This document shows, piece after piece, positions 7,294-16,421 of a stretch of DNA of 33,539 nucleotides. How positions within the stretch are numbered: position 1 is the first letter of the stretch; each line of letters begins with the position of its first letter. The notes beneath the pieces were generated by a model. It was given only the letters and a program-made list of their open reading frames with translations. It was not told the origin of the DNA and did not search any database. This stretch comes from Flavobacteriaceae bacterium UBA5544 (GTDB lineage: Bacteria > Bacteroidota > Bacteroidia > Flavobacteriales > Flavobacteriaceae), in assembly GCA_002426755.1 (NCBI GenBank), contig DINI01000004.1, positions 35,441-68,979 on the forward strand. The letters are read 5' to 3'. Both the position numbers and the translations under genes were made by a program.

Positions 7294-8325
7294 ATGATAG
7301 AAGTTAAAATTAATGCTAAAAGTACTGAAGAAGGCATCCGACAGATGCAAAATTACTTCGGTGGAGATATAACTGAAAAATGGGGAGAATACACATTAGA
7401 ATTTGACAATAACATTGGCAAAGGCTGCATTAAATTCATAACCTTTGACTGGGGCGTAAGCCTTGTTGAATTCAATGCTGTTTTCTTCGAGGATATTTTA
7501 TTTATAAATACCGTAGAGGATTTTAATCCTATCCATTTTTCGTATTGTTCCAAAGGTTATTTTGAGCATCGATTTTCGAATCAATCTGAATACAAAACTG
7601 TTGAGCAATATCACGCTTCGATTATAGTCTCGCGGATGGGCCTAGATCACTATACTCTCATTTCAAATGGTGTGGAAATTGAACTTAATAATATTAGAGT
7701 TGTAAGACAAGAATTTTTAAAAAAACGGTTAAACAATATTGAGCAACTTAACCAAAAATTACATGAGGTTTTTGTCGATAATAGAGATGAAAATGAGTTT
7801 GCCTATTTTAGCCCAATTCACCTCAAAATGGAAGACCATATCAAAGCTCTCAAAGAAATGGAATCTGAAGGTATGACACGGATTCTTCAAATTGAAGGTG
7901 AGGTATATCAATTACTTTCCATGCATATTGCCCGACATGATAGGTACCAGCAAAATGAAGTTTTACCCATCACATTGTTGAAGACGGAATTAAAAGTAAT
8001 TAAGCAACAATCCCAGACAATAATTAATGATCCAGCGTTGAATTATTCGTTGGAACAACTGTCTAAAGACTCCGGTTTGTCACAAGCAAAATTACAAGAA
8101 GGGTTCAAATTCATGTATGGACGAACAGTCACTGAATATATACGACATATAAGGCTGCAAGCTGCACGTGAACTTATGAACAATTCCGATTTAAATATTT
8201 CGCAAATTGTTTATTCAATAGGCTTTACAAGTAGAAGCTATTTTTCAAAAATTTTCAAGGAGAAATACAATATTACGCCACACGAGTTCAAAAAGCAGAT
8301 TGTCGCAACATTGGAAGGTGTATAG
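7294..8325 (+). CDS. AraC-family transcriptional regulator, paralogue 1
   Basis: A 343-residue DNA-binding regulator. The C-terminal 100 residues are a standard AraC/XylS double helix-turn-helix: LEQLSKDSGLSQAKLQEGFK for the first HTH, then RLQAARELMNNSDLNISQIV and GFTSRSYFSKIFKEKYNITP for the second and the family signature. The first 240 residues are a sensing domain seen also in the next gene (GCIKFITFDWGVSLVE and EFLKKRLNNIEQLN are shared); it has no recognisable ligand motif. The arrangement is reminiscent of PchR-type siderophore regulators but I would not assign a ligand. I start at ATG 7294 rather than the upstream TTG at 7273 because it aligns with the start of the paralogue. Confidence 0.9.
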   Translation: MIEVKINAKSTEEGIRQMQNYFGGDITEKWGEYTLEFDNNIGKGCIKFITFDWGVSLVEFNAVFFEDILFINTVEDFNPIHFSYCSKGYFEHRFSNQSEYKTVEQYHASIIVSRMGLDHYTLISNGVEIELNNIRVVRQEFLKKRLNNIEQLNQKLHEVFVDNRDENEFAYFSPIHLKMEDHIKALKEMESEGMTRILQIEGEVYQLLSMHIARHDRYQQNEVLPITLLKTELKVIKQQSQTIINDPALNYSLEQLSKDSGLSQAKLQEGFKFMYGRTVTEYIRHIRLQAARELMNNSDLNISQIVYSIGFTSRSYFSKIFKEKYNITPHEFKKQIVATLEGV

Positions 8326-8461
8326 TTTTAAAATGAAAACAGAAAAATCTTCTTATAATTTTTTCTTATTTTTACTCAATCAGCAGTTAAGTCCCAATCA
8401 AGAACACTAATTTTAGTGCTATCCCATGTTCAAAAAATAACTGTGCGAATCGTCCATATGT

Positions 8462-9499
8462 ATGAAAGAGATAAATGTTTCCGCTAAAAGCACTAAAGAC
8501 AGCATTTTAAAAATACAACAACAAATCGGCGGAGTAATCTCTGAACGTTTTGGGCTTTATACTTTAGATATTGATAACGATATAGCCAAAGGCTGCATCC
8601 GATTTGTCACTTTCGACTGGGGTGTAAACCTAATTGAACATAATATCATCTATTATGAAGACATTCTGTTGGTATCGAATACATCGAAATTCAATCCACT
8701 CAACTTTATGTATTGCTCTCAAGGCTATTTGAGCCATCGTTTTGAACACGAAACAGAGTTTACAAAAGTCGAAGAGTTTCATTCTTGTATCCTAACTACC
8801 AAAGCAGATGTAGATCATCATCTTCTTTTTCCAGAAGGAATCCATTTGATAATAAATATTATTGGTATAGAACGAAAGGAGTTTCTTAAAAAACGCCTTA
8901 ATTATGTAACTGAATTGAATGAAAGTCTTCACAAAATATTTGTTGATAAGGAGAATGAAAAAGAATTTGCATTTTATGGCCCTATCGACATAAAAATGGA
9001 AGACTATGTAAAAAAGCTACGTAATATTTCCAATAAAACCATATCCGAAGCATTGAAATTGGAGGGTTCTGTGTACCATTTGCTATCGTTGCATATATCG
9101 AGACACGAACAATTACAAAAAGGAGATCTGCTGCCCGAATCCTTACTTAAAAAGGAATTAAAGATCATTCGCAGGTCATCACAAAAAATTATGAAGAATC
9201 CTTCATTTAATTATTCGTTGGAACAACTGTCAAACGATACCGGTTTATCTCAAGCCAAATTGCAGGAAGGATATAAGTTTTTATTTGCACGCACAGTCAC
9301 AGAGTATATAAGACATATACGGTTAGAAACTGCTCGTAATCTTATGAGTAATTCCGATTTAAATATTTCACAGATTGTGTATTCAATCGGTTTTACGAGT
9401 AGAAGTTATTTTTCAAAAATTTTTAAGGAGAAATATGGCATCACGCCACATGAATTCAAAAAGAAGATTGTATTTACTGTTGAAGGAGATGATAATTAG
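8462..9499 (+). CDS. AraC-family transcriptional regulator, paralogue 2
   Basis: A 345-residue AraC-type regulator, clearly duplicated from the gene 136 bases upstream: the HTH regions are nearly identical (SDLNISQIVYSIGFTSRSYF in both, same codons over long stretches), while the N-terminal sensing domains have diverged more (GCIRFVTFDWGVNLIEHNII here). The pair could bind the same DNA site but respond to different signals. No palindrome like that upstream of paralogue 1 is present before this gene. It ends only 6 bases from the convergent DUF6327 gene, with no clear terminator between them. Confidence 0.9.
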   Translation: MKEINVSAKSTKDSILKIQQQIGGVISERFGLYTLDIDNDIAKGCIRFVTFDWGVNLIEHNIIYYEDILLVSNTSKFNPLNFMYCSQGYLSHRFEHETEFTKVEEFHSCILTTKADVDHHLLFPEGIHLIINIIGIERKEFLKKRLNYVTELNESLHKIFVDKENEKEFAFYGPIDIKMEDYVKKLRNISNKTISEALKLEGSVYHLLSLHISRHEQLQKGDLLPESLLKKELKIIRRSSQKIMKNPSFNYSLEQLSNDTGLSQAKLQEGYKFLFARTVTEYIRHIRLETARNLMSNSDLNISQIVYSIGFTSRSYFSKIFKEKYGITPHEFKKKIVFTVEGDDN

Positions 9500-9505
9500 G
9501 CCTGC

Positions 9506-9706
9506 CTATCTGAAAAACTTCTTAATCAACATAAACAATCCATACTTACCAGCAAAATTTGCGGCAGTACTTACCCAATTTAGAGGCTTTAAATCATTCG
9601 CGAATTCTCCTTTTAGCCCTTTTATCTGTTCAAGACCTATTTGTCGTTCCAGCTTCAAACGCTTAAGATCAAGTTCGATTTCGTTAAATGAATGATACGT
9701 TTTCAT
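9506..9706 (-). CDS. DUF6327-type small protein
   Basis: A 66-residue protein (MKTYHSFNEIELDLKRLKLE start) with a charged helical N-terminal half and a hydrophobic C-terminal part (WVSTAANFAGKYGLFMLIKK). It matches the pattern of DUF6327 proteins, which in Flavobacteriaceae follow YtxH and holin-like genes. It lies 2 bases after the holin-like gene and is the last member of a three-gene minus-strand operon. Role unknown, presumably at the inner membrane together with its two neighbours. Confidence 0.7.
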   Translation of the reverse strand: MKTYHSFNEIELDLKRLKLERQIGLEQIKGLKGEFANDLKPLNWVSTAANFAGKYGLFMLIKKFFR

Positions 9707-9708
9707 GA

Positions 9709-10062
9709 TTAAGAATTAAAAAATTTAGGAGAGAATTTAGAAATGATTTTATGATTGATAAATGATCTTTTTAGATAGACGATCAACCCTATAATAAAAA
9801 AAGCAACCGATACAATAACATAGCCCAAAGCTGTATTACCTACCAATTCGCCTATTGCAAGAGCAGCCGCAACCGCCAAAAAAATCAAACCTATAAATAA
9901 CAACCCGCCAATCACCAAAACTTTTGCAATCATACTGACAGTAACTGTCAGCTGCTGAAAAATCTTTAATCGATAGTATTCTTGAGTATCCTTAAGATAC
10001 TTTTCACCGATGTCTACAGCCTTGTCGGATGTATTATTTATAGATTCGAAAATATTTGCCAT
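9709..10062 (-). CDS. Phage-holin-superfamily-like membrane protein
   Basis: A 117-residue protein with an amphipathic N-terminal helix (DKAVDIGEKYLKDTQEYYRL) and two adjacent membrane helices (about residues 43-68 and 75-95: VLVIGGLLFIGLIFLAVAAA and ALGYVIVSVAFFIIGLIVYL). This is the architecture of the Actinobacterial holin-X/phage holin family III proteins, which in Bacteroidota are chromosomal envelope proteins with no link to lysis. The gene is 6 bases downstream of the YtxH gene and 2 bases upstream of DUF6327, so it belongs to one operon. Confidence 0.75.
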   Translation of the reverse strand: MANIFESINNTSDKAVDIGEKYLKDTQEYYRLKIFQQLTVTVSMIAKVLVIGGLLFIGLIFLAVAAALAIGELVGNTALGYVIVSVAFFIIGLIVYLKRSFINHKIISKFSPKFFNS

Positions 10063-10068
10063 AAATGG

Positions 10069-10434
10069 TTATGCTTTTTGGAATTTTTTGTTTTTTGCTT
10101 TTAAGTCAGCTAGTTTTTTCTCCAAAGTTGTGATAACATCGTCCGCTTTGTGGCTAGTATCACTAACAATTTGCTCAACTTGCTCATCCAAAGTCATTTT
10201 TTTGGCCGCTACAGTTTCAACAACTCTATCTTTTAAATTGATAGCTCGGTTCGCTAAGTTTTCTTTAGCCGATAATGCACCTTCAGCAATTCTGTCTTTT
10301 GCTGCAAGGGCTTCATCAGAAATCCTCTGTCTCGTATTGACACCTTTATCCGGTGCAAACAAAATTCCCAATGTTGCTCCTATTGCGGTTCCTGCTAAAA
10401 TTCCAATGATTGTATTACTACTGTTATTTCCCAT
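10069..10434 (-). CDS. YtxH-domain general stress protein
   Basis: A 121-residue protein with the YtxH signature at the N-terminus: a glycine-rich membrane helix NTIIGILAGTAIGATLGILF followed by APDKG, then a long charged coiled-coil region rich in Ala/Lys/Glu (RISDEALAAKDRIAEGALSA). YtxH proteins are membrane-anchored stress proteins of unknown molecular role. It heads the operon with the holin-like and DUF6327 genes, and a -7 box is present at 10475-10482. Confidence 0.88.
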   Translation of the reverse strand: MGNNSSNTIIGILAGTAIGATLGILFAPDKGVNTRQRISDEALAAKDRIAEGALSAKENLANRAINLKDRVVETVAAKKMTLDEQVEQIVSDTSHKADDVITTLEKKLADLKAKNKKFQKA

Positions 10435-10474
10435 GATATTTATATTTAAATTAAACTGTTTGATTTTTATATTT

Positions 10475-10482
10475 CAAAATTA
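10475..10482 (-). promoter_or_regulatory. -7 promoter box for the YtxH operon
   Basis: The minus strand reads TAATTTTG (TAnnTTTG), 41 bases upstream of the ATG at 10434. The region 10435-10665 is the divergent promoter space between this operon and the aldehyde dehydrogenase gene. Confidence 0.45.
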
Positions 10483-10665
10483 CAATTTCACAAATCGATC
10501 TAGTACCTCAATTGATTAAAACTTTGACTGCTTTGGTGAGTTTCAATATACGTCAAAGATTTTGTGGAATGAATTAATCTTATGCACATTATGAGAGTAA
10601 ATTTACTACGATAAAACCAGATAAATAAGGGATTTACAAGTAATTTAACATTTCAAAACAGCAGT

Positions 10666-12030
10666 ATGTCAGCAACAATCAAAACGGTTAATCCATTTAC
10701 CAATAAAGTTTTAAATGAATATGTTTTACATTCATCTAAAATGATACAAACTGTTTTAAAAACTAGTGATGATTGTTTTCATAAATGGAAAAAAGTAACC
10801 ATCAAGGAACGCTGTAGATTGCTAAATAATGTGGCTCAAATTCTTGAAGATGAGAAAGAGGAGTATGCAAAGCTAATGACCTTGGAAATGGGAAAACCCA
10901 TTACTCAAAGCATTGCTGAAATCGAGAAATGTGCCACACTGTGTGATTTTTACGCTACCAATTCAGATGATTTTCTTGCAGATGAGCTTATAGATACGGA
11001 GGCTGATGAAAGTTTTGTCAGTTATGATCCTCTTGGATGTATTTTGGGTGTGATGCCTTGGAACTATCCTTTTTGGCAAGTGATGCGATTTGCCCTACCT
11101 ACACTCACCGCTGGAAACACAGTCATTTTAAAGCACGCCACCAACGTGACTGGGTGTTCATTATTAATTGAAAAATTATTTGAAAAAGCTGGTTATCCAA
11201 AAGGCTGCTTTCAAATAGTCTTAACAGGACATGAACAAATTGAGACCATATTGGCAAATCCAAGCGTTAAGGCAGTGTCGCTTACTGGAAGTGAAAAGGC
11301 AGGAAGAACCATTGCAAAAATAGCTGGAGAAAACCTAAAAAAGTGCGTTTTGGAACTTGGAGGCAACAACGCATGCATCGTATTGGATGACGCCGATTTA
11401 GATTCGCACTTTGATACTATGTTTAATGCTCGGATGCAAAACTCGGGTCAAAGCTGTATTGCTGCTAAACGATTCATTGTGACGGAAGGAATTTATACCA
11501 ATTTCATGAAACGCTTCAAACACAAAACAAAATCGTTGAAGTTTGGAAATCCCATGGAAACTTCAACAACCATTGGCACGCTGGCAAGAAAGGATTTGGC
11601 GGACATTCTTAAAAAACAAGTGGATAAGTCGATTGAGAAAGGAGCTAAACTTGTTGTTGGAAATTCGAGAGACAAAGCATATTTTGAGCCAACAATTCTA
11701 GAGAACGTCAAACCTGGAATGCCTGTTTTTGATGATGAAACATTTGGTCCCGTAGCAGCGATCATCAAAGCAAAAAATAGTGATGAAGCTTTTGAACTGG
11801 CTTCCAATACAAAATTCGGATTAGGAACCATGGTTTTTACCAAAGACACCGAAAAAGCCCAACAATATATTGATGACATACAAGACGGTGCATTTTTTAT
11901 CAACGAACTTGTCAAATCAGATGCGCGATTACCCTTTGGTGGCACCAAAGCATCCGGTTACGGGCGTGAGCTTTCAAAAGAAGGCATCCACGAATTTGTC
12001 AATAAAAAAACAGTTTTTATCAAAAAATAA
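10666..12030 (+). CDS. NAD(P)-dependent aldehyde (succinate-semialdehyde-type) dehydrogenase
   Basis: A 454-residue cytosolic aldehyde dehydrogenase that oxidises an aldehyde to its acid with NAD(P)+. Catalytic residues are visible: Glu230 in VLELGGNNA and Cys264 in NSGQSCIAAKR, 34 residues apart as in the superfamily; the substrate/cofactor motif MPWNYPFWQV and the C-terminal PFGGTKASGYGRE are also present. Length and the SGQ.CIAAKR variant place it with the YneI/GabD-like succinate-semialdehyde dehydrogenase group, so succinate semialdehyde is the best guess for substrate, but related aldehydes cannot be excluded. A 50-residue membrane protein gene follows after 19 bases and may be co-transcribed. 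Confidence 0.9.
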   Translation: MSATIKTVNPFTNKVLNEYVLHSSKMIQTVLKTSDDCFHKWKKVTIKERCRLLNNVAQILEDEKEEYAKLMTLEMGKPITQSIAEIEKCATLCDFYATNSDDFLADELIDTEADESFVSYDPLGCILGVMPWNYPFWQVMRFALPTLTAGNTVILKHATNVTGCSLLIEKLFEKAGYPKGCFQIVLTGHEQIETILANPSVKAVSLTGSEKAGRTIAKIAGENLKKCVLELGGNNACIVLDDADLDSHFDTMFNARMQNSGQSCIAAKRFIVTEGIYTNFMKRFKHKTKSLKFGNPMETSTTIGTLARKDLADILKKQVDKSIEKGAKLVVGNSRDKAYFEPTILENVKPGMPVFDDETFGPVAAIIKAKNSDEAFELASNTKFGLGTMVFTKDTEKAQQYIDDIQDGAFFINELVKSDARLPFGGTKASGYGRELSKEGIHEFVNKKTVFIKK

Positions 12031-12049
12031 ACCTTTAAAATAATACGCT

Positions 12050-12202
12050 ATGCCATTTATAAAAGAAGAAAACGAAAAAACGAAAAATTATATATTTCAA
12101 AAAGACACAAAAACTATAACTACCACAGCATTTGTAGCTATTGTATTGATAATCCTTGTGATTGGGGTTATTCTTTCAGGTTTGTATTTCCAATGGTTTT
12201 AA
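12050..12202 (+). CDS. Small single-pass membrane protein, 50 residues
   Basis: A 50-residue ORF starting MPFIKEENEKTKNYIF, with one strong membrane helix at residues 27-46 (AFVAIVLIILVIGVILSGLY). Codon use is like the neighbours and it sits 19 bases after the dehydrogenase stop, on the same strand, so it is likely a real gene of that transcript. I do not recognise a family; the polar N-terminus should face the cytosol. Confidence 0.6.
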   Translation: MPFIKEENEKTKNYIFQKDTKTITTTAFVAIVLIILVIGVILSGLYFQWF

Positions 12203-12280
12203 TTAGTTAGCTTGAGAGAAAAGTATGTCGTTAATTTTTTGTAAATTAGAGGTAATCATATTAACACATATACTTATCTT

Positions 12281-12751
12281 ATGAAATCTTCATTCCTCAC
12301 ATTTTGTGTTATTGTTCTTTTTGTTTCGTGCAAAAATGATAAAAACAACAATGCCTACCCCGTCACCGATCCCAATAATACGAAAGCCAAAACACTTGAA
12401 GGGACTTGGGAATTGGTCAGTTTCTACAATTATGTTGATAACAAAGTGACCGATTCGTTTAACACGACCGAAGGTTATAGACAGGTAAAAATGTACACAC
12501 CTACTAAAGTCATGTGGAGCAAAGAAGTTCCATCCGATTCAACTGAATGGTTTGGGTATGGCAGCTACAGTATTGAAGACAATCATCTGAAAGAAATTTT
12601 GGATTATGGCTCTGAAATGATGAGCAAAATAATCCAAGAACGGAAAGAATTTGTATATGAACTGGATTTACAGAATAATAAATTCAGCCAAATAGAAATT
12701 GATGAAGATGGAAATCGTATTTATTCCGAAAACTACATACGAATAGAATAA
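12281..12751 (+). CDS. Lipocalin-like lipoprotein
   Basis: A 156-residue lipoprotein: MKSSFLTFCVIVLFVSC gives a lipobox with Cys17. The mature part starts with LEGTWELVSFYNY and continues with strands such as VKMYTPTKVMWSKEVPSDS and EWFGYGSYSIEDNHLKE, the pattern of lipocalin-like/DUF4488-type barrels common in Bacteroidota. Probable small-molecule binder at the outer membrane or in the periplasm; no ligand can be named. It ends 5 bases before a strong terminator shared with the convergent FKBP gene. Confidence 0.75.
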   Translation: MKSSFLTFCVIVLFVSCKNDKNNNAYPVTDPNNTKAKTLEGTWELVSFYNYVDNKVTDSFNTTEGYRQVKMYTPTKVMWSKEVPSDSTEWFGYGSYSIEDNHLKEILDYGSEMMSKIIQERKEFVYELDLQNNKFSQIEIDEDGNRIYSENYIRIE

Positions 12752-12756
12752 AACAA

Positions 12757-12786
12757 AAAAAATCCGAACATTACTTCGGATTTTTT
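12757..12786. terminator. Bidirectional intrinsic terminator
   Basis: A perfect 12-bp stem (12757-12768 with 12775-12786), arms ending in A and T runs of six, loop of six bases. It lies between the convergent lipoprotein and FKBP genes and can serve both. Confidence 0.9.
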
Positions 12787-12804
12787 ATTTTCAGATTGAA
12801 AATC

Positions 12805-13233
12805 TTATTGAATCTCAACAAGTTCCAAATCAAAGACTAATTTCTGTCCCGCCAATGGGTGGTTTCCATCAATCACGATATGATCGTCCTTTACATCAAC
12901 AACTCTAAATTGGTGTTCTCTCCCATCTTCGCCTTTTGATGCCAATCCCATTCCGATTTCTGGTTTTACATCTGGTGGCAATTGTTCGTTTTTCACTTCA
13001 TGGAACAGTTCCTTTTTAATGTCGCCGTAGGCTTCTTCTTTTTCTATTTCAACAGTTTTTTTCTCATTCACTTTCATATCGATGAGAGCATTTTCAAAAC
13101 CAGGAATCAACATACCTTTTCCAATCGTCACTTCCAAAGGTTCCCGTTGAAGTGAACTGTCAAAAACGCGACCGTCTGTTAATTTTCCTGTGTAATGTAC
13201 TTTCACCGTGTCATTTTCTTTTACTTGACTCAT
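12805..13233 (-). CDS. FKBP-type peptidyl-prolyl isomerase, SlyD-like
   Basis: A 142-residue cytosolic prolyl isomerase/chaperone. The FKBP core is split as in SlyD: VKVHYTGKLTDGRVFDSS at the start, then IGKGMLIPGFENALIDMKV, an inserted flap (residues about 75-120, DIKKELFHEVKNEQLPPDVK) and the closing DGNHPLAGQKLVFDLELVEI, which is the SlyD/SlpA signature. The His/Cys-rich metal-binding tail of E. coli SlyD is absent, as in most Bacteroidota versions. It should catalyse cis-trans isomerisation of X-Pro bonds and assist folding. Confidence 0.92.
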   Translation of the reverse strand: MSQVKENDTVKVHYTGKLTDGRVFDSSLQREPLEVTIGKGMLIPGFENALIDMKVNEKKTVEIEKEEAYGDIKKELFHEVKNEQLPPDVKPEIGMGLASKGEDGREHQFRVVDVKDDHIVIDGNHPLAGQKLVFDLELVEIQ

Positions 13234-13257
13234 AATTTGTTTTTAGTGTTTTAATAA

Positions 13258-13274
13258 ATAGGTTGCAAACCTAT
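13258..13274 (-). promoter_or_regulatory. Palindrome overlapping a -7 box upstream of the FKBP gene
   Basis: ATAGGTT (13258-13264) and AACCTAT (13268-13274) form a 7-bp inverted repeat with a 3-base centre. On the minus strand the same bases contain TAGGTTTG (13266-13273), a TAnnTTTG box, 33 bases upstream of the ATG at 13233. The overlap suggests a regulated promoter, but a chance palindrome is possible. Confidence 0.4.
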
Positions 13275-13406
13275 AATTTATAAGCTGAATAGACACGTTT
13301 TAGGTAGATAAATCCCTTAAATTAAGAAAGGTTTAACGTATGAAGTGCAAACCTCAACAACCTATAAGTTTGATGTGTACATATTTACTTTTCTTCCGAG
13401 TATCAA

Positions 13407-14153
13407 CTAACTCAATTTCATCTTCTCTAGGAATTCGAGCCGCTTCATTCTTGAAATCGGGATTGTGGCATTGTCGGACATTTTCACATCGCCTCCATCC
13501 GCTTTTGAATAACTGATAATATGATTTACATTAATGAGATGTGATTGATGAATCCTAAAAAAATTAGTGTTCCCGATTCTGTCTTCTATATGTTTTAAGG
13601 TTTTAGAAACCAAAACAGTTTTGCCATCAGAAATAACCACCTGTGTATAATTTGAATCTGCTTGACAGCGAACGATTGTATCCAAATTGTAGAACTCAAA
13701 ACCTTCTTGAGTTGGTAAGGCAATTTTGCCCTCTTCCATGCCTCCTTTCCTTATCAGGGAAAGAATATCTTGCATTTCTGAAGCGATGGCCAGTTTTGAT
13801 TTTGATTCAATTCTATCCAATGTTTCCTTTAGAGATTTTCGCGAAATGGGTTTCAGCAGATAGTCAAAAGCATAATACTTAAAAGCGTTTATGGCATATT
13901 GATCGTAAGCTGTCACAAAAACAAGACTAAAATCAATCGATTTTAATTGGTCCAAAACTTCAAAACCGGAAAGCCACGGCATTTCGATATCCAAAAACAC
14001 AATGTCTGGCTGGTGGTTCTCAACAAGTTGAACTGCTTTTCTGGCATCACCACATTTTGCGACTATCTCAATGTCTTTGTTGAGATATAATATTTCATAT
14101 TCAAGCATATCCAGACTATGGCTTTCGTCATCTATTAAAAGTGCTTTTTTCAT
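13407..14153 (-). CDS. LytR/AlgR-type (LytTR) response regulator
   Basis: A 248-residue response regulator. The receiver domain shows the acidic pair D8/D9 (LLIDDE), the phospho-acceptor D55 (VFLDIEMP) and the conserved Lys in YLLKPI; the C-terminal 100 residues are a LytTR DNA-binding domain (NFFRIHQSHLINVNHI, then ISRMKRLEFLE). It binds DNA through beta strands rather than an HTH. I start at 14153 (MKKALLIDDE); the 11-residue upstream extension to 14186 has no domain role. It follows the LytS-like kinase gene on the same strand after 93 bases, so the two are a cognate pair. Confidence 0.93.
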   Translation of the reverse strand: MKKALLIDDESHSLDMLEYEILYLNKDIEIVAKCGDARKAVQLVENHQPDIVFLDIEMPWLSGFEVLDQLKSIDFSLVFVTAYDQYAINAFKYYAFDYLLKPISRKSLKETLDRIESKSKLAIASEMQDILSLIRKGGMEEGKIALPTQEGFEFYNLDTIVRCQADSNYTQVVISDGKTVLVSKTLKHIEDRIGNTNFFRIHQSHLINVNHIISYSKADGGDVKMSDNATIPISRMKRLEFLEKMKLS

Positions 14154-14246
14154 ATTGGTATTTTTATCGTTTCTCAACGGATTCATAGTGTTTAATATTA
14201 ATCATTTCACTATGAGGCAAGCTTTTTAACTTGCTCGTTTCATATT

Positions 14247-16421
14247 TTAAAGATTTTGAAATTCAATAATTACTCTAGTTCCTGAAGGTTCTCCTTGAGC
14301 ATTGTACAAATCAATGATCTCAAAATGGCTCTTTAAGTCATAAAGTTCTGACAATTTTTCCAAACGCTCATTGGTGATGTCTATTCCCAAACTTGATTTG
14401 TGTGATTTGTTTTTGGAAATCTCTTGAGCAGCTTTTCTACCAATACCATTATCGGTAATGATGCATCTCAATCTTTTTTCTTTTCCCAAAAATTCGACGG
14501 TGAGCTTTCTATCTTTTTCCCTGTGCATCAATCCGTGCCAAACGGCGTTTTCTATAAACGGTTGAATGATCATGGGTGGCACCAAAAAATCCTTTGGAAT
14601 TTGGTCATCGACCGTTAAAAAATATTCAAAAGAATTCCGAAGCCGAAGTTTTTCAATTTCCAAATAGGATGTGAGCGTCTCTATCTCTTCATTCAAAGGA
14701 ATGAGTGATTGCTTTGAATTTTCCAGTACTTGGCGGATCAATGTGGAAAACATAGTGAGAAAATCGGTCGTCTCTTCCTTCGATTTCATGATAGCATAAT
14801 ACTTGATGCTGTTGAGGGTATTGAAAATAAAATGCGGATTGATCTGCGAGCGAAGTGCTTTGGCCTCTAACTCGTTCAGCTTTCTATCAAAGTCCGCTTT
14901 GATCTCTATTTGTTTACGTTTTCGTCTGATTTGAAATTCACGTAAGGTAAGAGCAATGGCAAACACCAAAATCAAACATAGCGGAATAAAATATACCGAT
15001 TTATAGAAAGGCTGATAAATATTGAAAGTTAAGGTGCGTGCTGCCAAAATTGTTCCATTGTGTTTTGCACGGATGTCTATCTGGTGGTTACCGTTTTCCA
15101 AATTGAAAAATGTCAATATATTAGGTTTTTCCGGTTGAAGCCATTGGTCACTATCCTTTCTGTATTCATATTGAACCGTATCGTAGATATAAGGTTTGGT
15201 AACGCTATAGCGCAGTTCAACATTTGTTTCATTCTCGTTCAGTTCCAGATTTTCGTAGCCATCCAGAGCCGGTCTATATTTGATCACACCATTTGCACTC
15301 AACTTTGCGATATCAATGATATGCTTAAAGAGATTTTGTGTTTTTACGATGGGTTTAGTGGTACGATAAAGACGTCCCGATTGTCCAGACCATGCATAAC
15401 CGCTTCTGTCTACATCAATGAAAGCACCATCTTCTTCCACGACGGATGGTGTCTCAAGAAAATTATAGGTTTTTGCATGTCTATTGAACAACGCATAACC
15501 CAAATTAGAAGCATTGACCAAACTCAAGGTGTCGGACAATCTTACGGCGGAACGGATGATATTATATTCCCAACCGTTGCCTTTAGTAGTGTTTGTTGAA
15601 TAGTCGATAAAAGTTTTGGAATTCAAATCAAATGACACCATACCCATACCGTAACTAGGCATGAGCAATGTATTGTCGTAACGTTCGCCATGAAAATAAT
15701 AATGGCTGTAATCCCAAACTTCAGTCTTGGTAGTGTAGTGTTCAATTTGTTTTGTTTTTAGATTAATTTTGTAAAAACCATCGCCCAATGCCGCCCAAAG
15801 AAAACCCGGTTCAACATCTGGCATCATGCTATGCACGTTTTTACTGCTGAACCGAAAGCCATAGTCAATGCCGTCATTAAGAAAGGTGTCCATAATACGG
15901 CCATTACTCGTGTTTATCAAATATATACCGTTGCCAGTGCCTACATATAAGGTATCGTTGGATTTTTGAAAGCGCGTAATATAGTTTTTGAAGTTTTTCT
16001 CGTTGATGGTTGAGTCGAGCACTATTTGTTTTGCGCTATGTTGCTTTAAATCAATTTTAAACAAACCCCGTCTGGCACCATACCAAACGGTATTTACATC
16101 TTCAATATAAAAGCAATTGCCAAATTCGCTGCCAAATTTCAGATGGTACTTGGCGGAAAGATAATCGGTCACATTGATGACGCTATACCCATTGTATCTG
16201 AACAAACCGGTACTAATGACAGTCCAGATGATGCCATTTTCATCCTCATAGATTTGCCCACCAGATTCGCGAAGTGTCAGTCCGTCATCATCATCCACAG
16301 CCACTTGCTCAAACTTGATGTCCTCAAAATTTTGATAGACCGCTTCTTGCGCTTGTACCGTAAAAGTACAGAGCAAAAACCATCGTGTGAGGATATGATA
16401 AAGCGGATTTACAGTTTTCAT
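14247..16421 (-). CDS. LytS/YehU-type sensor histidine kinase with periplasmic beta-propeller
   Basis: A 724-residue membrane kinase. Order: signal peptide ending TVQAQ (about residue 25); a large periplasmic region with propeller-type repeats (EDENGIIWTVISTGLFRYNG, WYGARRGLFKID, LYVGTGNGIYLI) of the two-component-regulator-propeller class; a Y_Y_Y-like domain (about 395-470, LRYSVTKPYIYDTVQYEYRK); one membrane helix near 475-495; a short coiled coil; and the His_kinase domain with H530 in INPHFIFNTLNS, IQPFIENAVWHG and the G box ITDNGIG. It phosphorylates the LytTR regulator downstream. I start at 16421 (MKTVNPLYH) because the 23 upstream residues do not fit a signal peptide. Ligand unknown. 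Confidence 0.92.
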   Translation of the reverse strand: MKTVNPLYHILTRWFLLCTFTVQAQEAVYQNFEDIKFEQVAVDDDDGLTLRESGGQIYEDENGIIWTVISTGLFRYNGYSVINVTDYLSAKYHLKFGSEFGNCFYIEDVNTVWYGARRGLFKIDLKQHSAKQIVLDSTINEKNFKNYITRFQKSNDTLYVGTGNGIYLINTSNGRIMDTFLNDGIDYGFRFSSKNVHSMMPDVEPGFLWAALGDGFYKINLKTKQIEHYTTKTEVWDYSHYYFHGERYDNTLLMPSYGMGMVSFDLNSKTFIDYSTNTTKGNGWEYNIIRSAVRLSDTLSLVNASNLGYALFNRHAKTYNFLETPSVVEEDGAFIDVDRSGYAWSGQSGRLYRTTKPIVKTQNLFKHIIDIAKLSANGVIKYRPALDGYENLELNENETNVELRYSVTKPYIYDTVQYEYRKDSDQWLQPEKPNILTFFNLENGNHQIDIRAKHNGTILAARTLTFNIYQPFYKSVYFIPLCLILVFAIALTLREFQIRRKRKQIEIKADFDRKLNELEAKALRSQINPHFIFNTLNSIKYYAIMKSKEETTDFLTMFSTLIRQVLENSKQSLIPLNEEIETLTSYLEIEKLRLRNSFEYFLTVDDQIPKDFLVPPMIIQPFIENAVWHGLMHREKDRKLTVEFLGKEKRLRCIITDNGIGRKAAQEISKNKSHKSSLGIDITNERLEKLSELYDLKSHFEIIDLYNAQGEPSGTRVIIEFQNL

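Noticed and set aside
10010..10519. 169-residue plus-strand ORF across the YtxH and holin-like genes
   Set aside because: It is antisense to two well-supported genes and has no family pattern.
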